DNA from: Chloroflexota bacterium
Lineage (GTDB): Bacteria > Chloroflexota > Dehalococcoidia > SAR202 > UBA11138
Assembly: GCA_022566975.1 (NCBI GenBank)
Contig: JADFHV010000118.1
Coordinates: forward strand, 1 to 6,778
Direction: 5' to 3'
Length of the DNA: 6,778 nucleotides
A program made the position numbers and the translations under genes. The notes under the pieces are model-generated. The model was not told the origin of the DNA, ran no database searches, and saw only the letters and a program-made list of their open reading frames with translations. Positions 1 to 5,544 of this stretch are shown here, in pieces. How positions within the stretch are numbered: the first letter of the stretch is position 1; each line of letters begins with the position of its first letter.

Positions 1-51
1 GGCGAGAGAACGGGTGTGGCGAGGGAACGGGGCCGACGAGAGACGGGACGA
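1..51. repeat. Three imperfect 17-base tandem units, purine-rich
   Basis: Units begin at 1, 18 and 35. The first two share GGCGAGAGAACGGG and GGCGAGGGAACGGG, which is 13 of 14 bases. The third (GACGAGAGACGGG) is degenerate, with one base missing. The array lies just beyond the 3' end of the aminotransferase gene and may continue left of the window. No function is evident; it could be slippage-derived spacer DNA. Confidence 0.4.
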
Positions 52-67
52 GCGGGCGACGCCCTTC

Positions 68-1237
68 TTACGAAGTATTCTTGTTGACGAAGTCGTCGAT
101 GCGGTTGAGGGCCTTCTCGATGTTCTCGGCGGAGTTGGCGAAGGAGAACCGGACGTATCCCTTGCCGTACTCGCCGAAGGACTCGCCGGCCAGACTCGCG
201 ACGCCGCCCTCCGACAGCAGACGTTCGGCGAAGTCGCGGCTGGTCATTCCTGTCTCCTCCACGTTGGGAAAGACATAGAAGGCCCCCTGCGGCATGGCGC
301 AGCGCACCCCACGGATGCGGTTGAGTCCCTCGACGATGATGTCGCGCCGCTTCTTGAACTCGGCGACCATGCTGTAGGCGTCGTCCTGAGGGCCGTCCAT
401 CGCCTCCAGGACCGCCATCTGGGTGAAGCTGGCCGTGCAGGAGACGCTGTTGGTGACCAGGCGGGAGATGGGCTCCACCAGCTCCAGGGGCATGACGCCG
501 AACCCTATGCGCCAGCCGGTCATGGCGTAGGTCTTGGAGAAGCCGTCCAGGATTATGGTACGGTCGCGCATGCCTGGAAAGGCTGTGACGCTGTGGTGCT
601 CGCCCTCATAGAGGTAGCGGCTGTAGATCTCGTCGGACAGCACTGTAAGGTCGTGTTCCGTGGCCAGCACGGCCAGGGACTCCAGGTCCGCCTTGGGGAT
701 GACGCTCCCGCAGGGGTTGTTGGGAGAGTTGACTATCATCAGGCTGGTCTTCGAGGTCACTTGTGCCGCCACCTCTTCCACATCCAGGTTGAAGCCCTTG
801 GACTCGTGCAGCTTCATGGGTACCGGCACGCCGCCCACGAACCGGATCATGGACTCGTATATGGGAAAGCCCGGGTTTGGGTAGAGCACCTCGTCGCCCT
901 CGTCGACCAGCGCCAGCATGGTGAAGAACATGATGGGCTTTCCGCCCGGCGTCACCACCACGTTGTCGCCCGTCACGGAGATATCTCTGGTGCTGGAGAT
1001 CTCCTGGGCGATCCGCTCCCGTACCTCCGGGAAGCCGGGCGACGGCCCATAGTGGGTGTACCCACCCTTGAGCGCCTGGGCGCCCGCGTCTACGATGTTG
1101 GAGGGCGTGTCGAAGTCCGGCTCGCCTATTTCTAGGTGGATAACGTCCATCCCCTCGGCTTCCAGCCGGCGGGCCTTGGCCAACACCTCGAAGGCGGTCT
1201 CCGTACCCAGCCGCCCCATCCGCTTGGCTAGCCTCAT
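68..1237 (-). CDS. Class I/II PLP-dependent aminotransferase, probably aspartate-type
   Basis: This is a fold-type I pyridoxal-phosphate aminotransferase of 389 residues, the usual length for the family and complete. It transfers an amino group between an amino acid and a 2-oxo acid in the cytoplasm. Visible landmarks are YTHYGPSPGFPEVRE (60-74), NSPNNPCG (170-177), SDEIY (201-205, with the PLP-ring aspartate D202 and Y205), SKT with Schiff-base lysine K235, GWRIG with R243, and YVRFSFA with R363, the expected substrate-carboxylate arginine. TPGGK puts a lysine (K100) where Thermus class I gamma aspartate aminotransferase has Lys109, which recognises the distal carboxylate. I therefore infer aspartate/glutamate use, but aromatic, prephenate or alanine-type activity is not excluded. 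The start is supported by GGAG at 1246-1249, read on the minus strand, 8 bases upstream of ATG. The gene diverges from ispH and has no visible operon partner. Confidence 0.95.
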   Translation of the reverse strand: MRLAKRMGRLGTETAFEVLAKARRLEAEGMDVIHLEIGEPDFDTPSNIVDAGAQALKGGYTHYGPSPGFPEVRERIAQEISSTRDISVTGDNVVVTPGGKPIMFFTMLALVDEGDEVLYPNPGFPIYESMIRFVGGVPVPMKLHESKGFNLDVEEVAAQVTSKTSLMIVNSPNNPCGSVIPKADLESLAVLATEHDLTVLSDEIYSRYLYEGEHHSVTAFPGMRDRTIILDGFSKTYAMTGWRIGFGVMPLELVEPISRLVTNSVSCTASFTQMAVLEAMDGPQDDAYSMVAEFKKRRDIIVEGLNRIRGVRCAMPQGAFYVFPNVEETGMTSRDFAERLLSEGGVASLAGESFGEYGKGYVRFSFANSAENIEKALNRIDDFVNKNTS

Positions 1238-1276
1238 CGCATGGTCTCCACTAGTTCATTTCGGCGCTACCAGCGT

Positions 1277-1282
1277 AGTATA
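1277..1282 (-). promoter_or_regulatory. Candidate -10 box for the aminotransferase
   Basis: On the minus strand TATACT matches the sigma70 -10 consensus at 5 of 6 positions and lies 39 bases upstream of the aminotransferase ATG. No good -35 hexamer is seen 16-18 bases upstream. A small inverted repeat, CGCT-acc-AGCG (1265-1275), falls close to the predicted transcription start. Confidence 0.35.
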
Positions 1283-1306
1283 CACTCCGGCCTCCCACCG
1301 GGGATG

Positions 1307-1315
1307 TGATAGAAT
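1307..1315 (+). promoter_or_regulatory. Candidate extended -10 promoter for ispH
   Basis: TGATAGAAT reads as an extended -10 element (TG-n-TAGAAT, 5 of 6 to TATAAT). The -35 region is poor, which is typical of extended -10 promoters. The predicted start near 1322 would leave a leader of about 30 bases before the GTG at 1352. It would drive ispH and the adjoining reductase gene. Confidence 0.45.
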
Positions 1316-1351
1316 CTTGACTGGCCCAGAAACGGCGAGGGAGCCCAGCCT

Positions 1352-2251
1352 GTGAAGGTGTATATCGGTGTGCCACGGGGCTTTTGCGCAGGCGTTGTCC
1401 GTGCCGTCGACGTGGTCGAGCTGGCGCTGGAGAAATTTGGCCCGCCGGTCTACGTGAAGCACCAGATCGTCCACAACCCTTACGTGGTGAAGTCGTTGGA
1501 GGACAAGGGCGCCATCACCGTGGAGAACGTCGAGGAGGTGCCGGAGGGCTCCAACGTCGTCTTCTCCGCCCACGGCTCCCCCCCGGAGGACTTCCAGAAG
1601 GCCGAAGCCCGGAAGCTGCACGTCATAGACGCGACCTGTCCCCTGGTTACGAAGGTACACAACGAGGCGCGTAAGTACGCGGAGAGCGGTAGGAGGCTTA
1701 TCCTGGTGGGCCACCGGGGGCATCAGGAGGTCAAGGGTACGATGGGCCAGCGCCCGATGGCGCTGCTGGACGAGAGGGAAGGGATCGGAGCGCCCGATTG
1801 GGACCGGGACACGCCGGTGGCGGTCATCACCCAGACCACGCTGTCGGTGGACGATACCCAACGGTCCATTGACGAGATCACGGAACGATTCCCCGACGCT
1901 ATAGTTAGGAACGACCTGTGCTTTGCCACCACCAACCGGCAGACGGCGGTCAAGGAGCTGTGCCGTTACGTCGATCTGGTGCTGGTGATTGGCGCGCCCA
2001 ACAGCTCCAATTGCATGCGGCTCCGGGAAGTCGCCGAGGCCCATGGCGTGACCGCGTACCTGATCAACGGCCCAGATGAGGTTGAGCCCGCATGGCTCGA
2101 CGGCGTGGAGAAGATAGGCATAACGTCCGGGGCGTCTACGCCTGAGCTGCTGGTGGAGCAGGTCATAGAGGCGGTGGGTGCCGAGGACGTCATCCCCATC
2201 GACGGCGTCGAGGAGGACGTGAGCTTCGTTCTCCCCCGGGAGTTCCGATAG
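1352..2251 (+). CDS. ispH: 4-hydroxy-3-methylbut-2-enyl diphosphate reductase (IspH/LytB)
   Basis: IspH catalyses the last step of the MEP (non-mevalonate) isoprenoid pathway, reducing HMBPP to IPP and DMAPP on a 4Fe-4S cluster in the cytoplasm. The three cluster cysteines are at C12 (PRGFCAGV), C96 (DATCPLVTKVH) and C190 (DLCFATTNRQ). The diphosphate-site histidines H41 (VHNP), H74 (SAHG) and H124 (GHRGHQE) are present, with the proton-relay glutamate E126 next to the last. QTTLSVDDT (161-169), NSSNC (217-221) and SGASTPE (259-265) are further family motifs. At 299 residues it is close to the E. coli enzyme and appears complete. The start is GTG, chosen because GAGGGAG (1337-1343) sits 8 bases upstream and the protein then begins at the conserved N-terminus. 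The last bases carry the ribosome-binding site of the next gene. Confidence 0.97.
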   Translation: MKVYIGVPRGFCAGVVRAVDVVELALEKFGPPVYVKHQIVHNPYVVKSLEDKGAITVENVEEVPEGSNVVFSAHGSPPEDFQKAEARKLHVIDATCPLVTKVHNEARKYAESGRRLILVGHRGHQEVKGTMGQRPMALLDEREGIGAPDWDRDTPVAVITQTTLSVDDTQRSIDEITERFPDAIVRNDLCFATTNRQTAVKELCRYVDLVLVIGAPNSSNCMRLREVAEAHGVTAYLINGPDEVEPAWLDGVEKIGITSGASTPELLVEQVIEAVGAEDVIPIDGVEEDVSFVLPREFR

Positions 2252-3481
2252 ATGCGCTACGACGTGATGGTGGTCGGCGCCGGGCCCGCGGGAAGCACGG
2301 TGGCACGGGAATGTGCCAGCCGCGGACTCTCCGTACTGGTCCTCGACAAGGCCGAGTTCCCTCGTGATAAACCCTGCGGCGGTGCGGTTACGTGGCGGGC
2401 CTCTGAGCTGCTGCCCTTCGACCTTATGCCGGTGGTCGATCGGGTGATTTTCGGCATCACGATGAGCGTCCGTCGTACCAAGAGCTTCACGCGCCGCTCA
2501 CCTCAGACCATAACTTTCCTCACCCAGCGGACCCGTCTGGACGCCTTTCTGCTCCAACAGGCGGTGGAAGCAGGCGCATCCGTCCGCGAGGGTACGCCGG
2601 TCCAGGGTGTGGAGAGGTTCCCCGATCACGTCGTCGTGCGGAGCCGCGGCGAGGCCTTCGAAGCGCGGGCGCTGGTCGCAGCCGATGGGGCCAACGGGCC
2701 CACCGCCAAGATGGCCGGCGTCGACGTGAGCCTGGCCCATGGCATAGCCCTCGAGGGCAACATCACGCCCACGAACGGGTTCCCAAAAGAGTGGGAAGAC
2801 GTCCTCGGGCTGGACTTCGGGAGCCCTCCGGGCGGTTACGGCTGGATCTTTCCCAAGGAAGACCATCTGAACATCGGTATCGGTGGCTGGAAGTACCTGG
2901 GGCCGACCCTTCGGGCCAGGCTGAAACAGCTGGTCCGCTTTTACGGGTTCGACCCAGATGAGATGTGGGGCGTGCGCGGGCACCACCTGCCCATCCTGCG
3001 GTCGACACGCCCGCTGGTCGACGGCAACATGCTGCTGGTTGGCGACACCGGCGGTCTGCTGGACCCCATCACGGGAGAGGGGATCTATGCCGCCATCTGG
3101 AGTGGCCAGATCGCGGCCCAGCACCTGGCACTGTACGTGGCCGGCGAGGTCCCGAGCCTTGATGCCTACAGGCTGCAGGTGGAGCGCGAGCTGCTTCCCG
3201 ACCTGCAGGTCTCACGCCAGATCCACGACCTGTTCCATCTCTCACCGAGTTTCTACATGGCCATCGAGCGCAGGACCTCGATTCTGTGGAGGTTGGCGTG
3301 CCGCGTTCTGCTGGGTGAGCAGACGTACGCGGGAGTTCTGGCCCAGCACCGGGTTATCGCGACTCTTATCGACGTCGTCTCGGACCTGGTCCGGGTGTCG
3401 CCCCGCCTACAGCGGATCGCCGGCCTTCGCGATCCCGCCCCTCCGCAGCGTTTCTTCCTCCACAGCGCCCACGACCACTGA
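2252..3481 (+). CDS. Geranylgeranyl-reductase-family FAD-dependent oxidoreductase
   Basis: This is a 409-residue flavoprotein of the geranylgeranyl reductase (GGR)/ChlP-like branch of the PHBH superfamily. The N-terminal Rossmann motif is GAGPAG (9-14), followed by the ribose-binding acid D32. KPCGG (40-44) is the family's cysteine-containing motif. PGGYGWIFP (193-201) matches the GGR signature PxxYxWxFP, and GDTGGLLDPITGEGI (264-278) is the second FAD motif. The family reduces double bonds of polyprenyl chains on lipids, chlorophyll or quinones, although some members act on other substrates. Its ATG is the base after the ispH TAG stop (gap of zero), with GGGAG at 2238-2242 inside ispH and 9 bases of spacing. 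Co-expression, and probably translational coupling, with the isoprenoid-precursor enzyme supports an isoprenoid substrate. The exact substrate (menaquinone tail, carotenoid, membrane lipid) cannot be read from sequence. The C-terminal 90 residues are helical and rich in hydrophobic and basic residues, consistent with membrane association. Confidence 0.88.
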   Translation: MRYDVMVVGAGPAGSTVARECASRGLSVLVLDKAEFPRDKPCGGAVTWRASELLPFDLMPVVDRVIFGITMSVRRTKSFTRRSPQTITFLTQRTRLDAFLLQQAVEAGASVREGTPVQGVERFPDHVVVRSRGEAFEARALVAADGANGPTAKMAGVDVSLAHGIALEGNITPTNGFPKEWEDVLGLDFGSPPGGYGWIFPKEDHLNIGIGGWKYLGPTLRARLKQLVRFYGFDPDEMWGVRGHHLPILRSTRPLVDGNMLLVGDTGGLLDPITGEGIYAAIWSGQIAAQHLALYVAGEVPSLDAYRLQVERELLPDLQVSRQIHDLFHLSPSFYMAIERRTSILWRLACRVLLGEQTYAGVLAQHRVIATLIDVVSDLVRVSPRLQRIAGLRDPAPPQRFFLHSAHDH

Positions 3482-3509
3482 CCTGCGTGCCCAGTATGGC
3501 CTTCGCCCT

Positions 3510-3538
3510 TTGGCTGTGGTAAATGAAGAGGCTATGTT
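3510..3538 (+). promoter_or_regulatory. Weak candidate promoter upstream of the comB-like gene
   Basis: TTGGCT (3510-3515) and TATGTT (3533-3538) are separated by exactly 17 bases, each matching the sigma70 consensus at 4 of 6 positions. The gap after the reductase gene is 117 bases, so an independent promoter is plausible. Read-through from ispH is the alternative. Confidence 0.3.
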
Positions 3539-3598
3539 GGACCCTCTTAGTGCGAGTGATCGCTTGCGTCTGACAGCGGCGTTCGCCCGGTGCTCGGT

Positions 3599-4288
3599 AT
3601 GAGAATCGAGATGGCCAGCCTGCTGGGAGGCGCTCGCCAGGCGGAGGGCACCGTCATAATCATCGACGTTTTCAGGGCCTTCACGACTGCGGCCGTCGCC
3701 TTCTCGCGAGGCGCGGAAAAGATAGTCCTGGTGGCCGAGGTGGAAGAGGCCCTGGAGCTGCGAGCGCGAGGCGTCGGCGACATGTGCATGGGCGAGGTCG
3801 CCGGTCTTCGGCCGGACGAGTTTGACTTCGGGAACTCCCCGTTCGAGCTGTCCACCGGGGACGTGGCCGGGAAGACTCTGATACAGTCCACGAGGGCCGG
3901 CACCGTCGGGGTTTCCGCCGCCACCCGTGCGGACCGGATTTACGCTGCGTCGCTCGTGATCGCCGGGGCGACCGCGGACGCCGTCCGACGTCACGCGCCG
4001 GAGCTCGTCACCATCGTGGCGATGGGCGGGGAGGGGACGGTGCGGACAGACGAAGACGAGCAGTGCGCGCTCTATCTCCGCAATCTTCTACAGGGACGCC
4101 AGCCGGACCGCGACTCCGTGCGGAGTCTGGTCCTGGTGGGCGGCGAGTCCCAAAAATACGGCCACCCGGCGAGCCCGCACTTTCACGCGCAGGACCCTGA
4201 GATAGCGCTGATGATCGACTCGTATCCGTTCGCCATCAGGGTGGACCGGGAGGACGGGCTTCTGGTCGCCAGGCCCGAGGCCGTCTAG
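3599..4288 (+). CDS. 2-phosphosulfolactate phosphatase-like protein (ComB family)
   Basis: The family fold is recognisable throughout (residues counted from the ATG at 3599, 229 in total). IIIDVFRAFTTAA (20-32) corresponds to the family's VIDVLRATTT. GEVAGLRPDEFDFGNSP (65-81) corresponds to GERxG...GFDxGNSP. GKTLIQSTRAGT (91-102) corresponds to the GKTLxxTTTNGT region, and DEDEQCA (151-157) to the EDxxCAG region. In methanogens ComB hydrolyses 2-phosphosulfolactate to sulfolactate during coenzyme M synthesis, using Mg2+. Many bacteria carry homologues whose substrate is unsettled, so the enzyme class is a family inference. No comA, comC or other sulfonate gene is visible nearby. The C-terminal tail after GGESQKYG is a feature I associate with a longer bacterial subgroup. 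Start choice: an in-frame GTG at 3590 adds only three residues, and MRIEMASL fits the family N-terminus better. Neither start has a clear Shine-Dalgarno sequence. Confidence 0.85.
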   Translation: MRIEMASLLGGARQAEGTVIIIDVFRAFTTAAVAFSRGAEKIVLVAEVEEALELRARGVGDMCMGEVAGLRPDEFDFGNSPFELSTGDVAGKTLIQSTRAGTVGVSAATRADRIYAASLVIAGATADAVRRHAPELVTIVAMGGEGTVRTDEDEQCALYLRNLLQGRQPDRDSVRSLVLVGGESQKYGHPASPHFHAQDPEIALMIDSYPFAIRVDREDGLLVARPEAV

Positions 4289-4323
4289 GCTGCCAGGACC
4301 TTCCAACGGGGCCTCGTGGTGTA

Positions 4324-4340
4324 CCGCCCGTAAAGGGCGG
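4324..4340. repeat. Hairpin: 6-bp perfect stem, GTAAA loop
   Basis: CCGCCC (4324-4329) and GGGCGG (4335-4340) are perfect inverted repeats around a GTAAA loop, 36 bases after the comB-like stop codon. There is no T-run after it, so it is not a classical terminator alone. It may stabilise the 3' end of the mRNA. Confidence 0.5.
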
Positions 4341-4364
4341 CATCGGCGTAAGCGGCACCGTTGT

Positions 4365-4390
4365 CACCCTCTTCAGGGTGTCGTCTCTTT
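4365..4390 (+). terminator. Possible terminator of the comB-like transcript
   Basis: CACCCT-CTTC-AGGGTG (4365-4380) forms a 6-bp stem with a four-base loop and is followed by the pyrimidine-rich stretch TCGTCTCTTT. The tract is not a pure T-run, so termination would be imperfect. It lies between the comB-like gene and the promoter of the next gene, which is the expected position. Confidence 0.4.
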
Positions 4391-4395
4391 CTCGT

Positions 4396-4424
4396 TTGAC
4401 CGCGTACTTGCGCCGCAGTACAAT
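4396..4424 (+). promoter_or_regulatory. Strong sigma70-type promoter for the aldo/keto reductase, with inverted repeat
   Basis: TTGACC (4396-4401) and TACAAT (4419-4424) each match consensus at 5 of 6 positions with an ideal 17-base spacer. This is the best promoter in the window. Transcription would begin near 4431, giving a leader of about 60 bases. An inverted repeat GTACT (4404-4408) ... AGTAC (4417-4421) fills the spacer and overlaps the -10 box, as a repressor operator would. The operator role is inference. Confidence 0.6.
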
Positions 4425-4492
4425 GCCCTCGGCGCCGCCCTGTGGCGTCGCTCCGTATCTTCACTTAGACGGCCAATGGGAGAGATGACCCC

Positions 4493-5422
4493 ATGGAATT
4501 CCGGCAGTTGGGGGACTCAGGGCTGAAGGTGTCCGCCATCGGTCTCGGGACCAACAATTTCGGCGGGAGGATCGATCCCGAGGGAACAGCGCTGGTCATC
4601 GACCAGGCGTTGGACGAGGGCATCAACCTGCTGGACACGGCCAACACCTACAGCCAGGGGCTCTCTGAGGAGTACATCGGCAGGGCCCTCAAGGGCAAGC
4701 GCCACGAGGCGCTTATCGCCACCAAGGTGTCCGGTAAGACGGGCGAGGGTCCAAATCGGTCCGGCAACTCCCGCAAACATATCATGGCCGAGGTCGAGGA
4801 GAGCCTCAGGCGCCTGGACACCGACTACATCGACCTGTACCAGATCCACTTTACCGACGAGTCGACGCCAATCGAAGAGACCCTGCGCGCGCTGGACGAC
4901 CTGGTGCGAGAGGGCAAAGTGCGGTACATCGGCTGCTCCAACTTCGCCGCCTGGCAGGTGTGCGAGGCCGTATGGACCTCCCGTAGCCTGGGCATCAACT
5001 CCTTTGTCAGCGTCCAGCCCCACCACAGTATGATGGTCCGGGAGCCGGAGAAGGAGCTGGTGCCTTTCTGCAATGAGTACGGCATCGGCATCCTGCCCTA
5101 CTTTCCCCTGGCCAACGGCTTTCTGACAGGCAAGTACCGTCGTGGCCAGCCGACCCCGTCAGGGACCCGGCTGTCTGAGAACGACCGGGGCATGTTCATC
5201 GACGCCAACTTCGACCTCCTCGAGGCCCTGGAGCGCTTCGCCGAGGAGCGCGGCCACACGTTGCTGGAGCTCGCCTTCGCCTGGCTGCTGGCCAGGCCGA
5301 TGGTAAGCTCGGTCATCGCCGGGGCGACCAAGACCGAGCAGGTGACCGCCAATGCCAAGTCGGCAGGCTGGCACCTGACCGGCGAAGACCTGGAGGAGGT
5401 CGACGCGATCCTCGGTGACTGA
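4493..5422 (+). CDS. Aldo/keto reductase, NADP(H)-dependent
   Basis: This is a complete 309-residue (beta/alpha)8-barrel oxidoreductase that interconverts carbonyls and alcohols in the cytoplasm. The catalytic tetrad is intact: D48 and Y53 (LDTANTYS), K78 (IATKVS) and H119 (YQIHF). Cofactor-site elements are GCSNF (147-151), Q175 in SVQPHHS, and the C-terminal IAGATKTEQVTAN (275-287), the usual site for the 2'-phosphate of NADPH. The segment GEGPNRSGNSRKHI (84-97), before the helix leading to SLRRLDTDYIDLYQIH, is typical of bacterial YajO/L-glyceraldehyde-3-phosphate-reductase-like AKRs. The physiological substrate is unknown. The ATG at 4493 is preceded by GGAGAG (4479-4484) at 8 bases. It appears to be a single-gene transcript with its own promoter, probably a general carbonyl detoxification or sugar/terpenoid reductase. 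Confidence 0.95.
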   Translation: MEFRQLGDSGLKVSAIGLGTNNFGGRIDPEGTALVIDQALDEGINLLDTANTYSQGLSEEYIGRALKGKRHEALIATKVSGKTGEGPNRSGNSRKHIMAEVEESLRRLDTDYIDLYQIHFTDESTPIEETLRALDDLVREGKVRYIGCSNFAAWQVCEAVWTSRSLGINSFVSVQPHHSMMVREPEKELVPFCNEYGIGILPYFPLANGFLTGKYRRGQPTPSGTRLSENDRGMFIDANFDLLEALERFAEERGHTLLELAFAWLLARPMVSSVIAGATKTEQVTANAKSAGWHLTGEDLEEVDAILGD

Positions 5423-5462
5423 GCTAACCGCATCCCTGGCTTGCGCTAATCATCCTCACCGA

Positions 5463-5491
5463 TTGACCACCTGAAGGCGCAGCCGTATTAC
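5463..5491 (+). promoter_or_regulatory. Candidate promoter for the exported protein, -10 inside a palindrome
   Basis: TTGACC (5463-5468, 5 of 6) and TATTAC (5486-5491, 4 of 6) are spaced by exactly 17 bases. The -10 hexamer lies inside the perfect inverted repeat GCCGTATTACGGC (5482-5494), which extends to 5479-5497 with one mismatched pair. The layout suggests regulated initiation. There is no T-run, so the palindrome is not a good terminator for the upstream gene. Confidence 0.45.
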
Positions 5492-5544
5492 GGCCGCTCG
5501 CTCGACCCTCCTCTCTGTCACTATCCCCTCGGAGCGGAGGCGGG

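Noticed and set aside
14..1135. Long open frame (373 codons) on the plus strand, antisense to the aminotransferase
   Set aside because: The opposite strand encodes a full aminotransferase with every catalytic motif. The plus-strand translation is low-complexity (rich in G, H, V, A, D) with no recognisable domain, as expected from GC-rich shadow frames.
1256..2044. 262-codon minus-strand frame antisense to ispH
   Set aside because: The plus strand is a clear IspH with all three cluster cysteines. The antisense product has no family features.
2498..3124. 208-codon minus-strand frame, and a 214-codon plus-strand frame at 2958-3602
   Set aside because: Both overlap the flavoprotein gene, whose FAD and PxxYxWxFP motifs fix the real frame. 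Their compositions (Arg/Trp/Cys-rich in the second) are those of shifted-frame translation.
3523..3573. 16-codon frame beginning MKRLCW, as a possible leader peptide
   Set aside because: No attenuator-like paired hairpins, no run of regulatory codons and no ribosome-binding site. It is too short to support alone.
3407..3994. 195-codon minus-strand frame spanning the reductase 3' end and the comB-like gene
   Set aside because: It crosses two supported plus-strand genes and has no domain or good ribosome-binding site.
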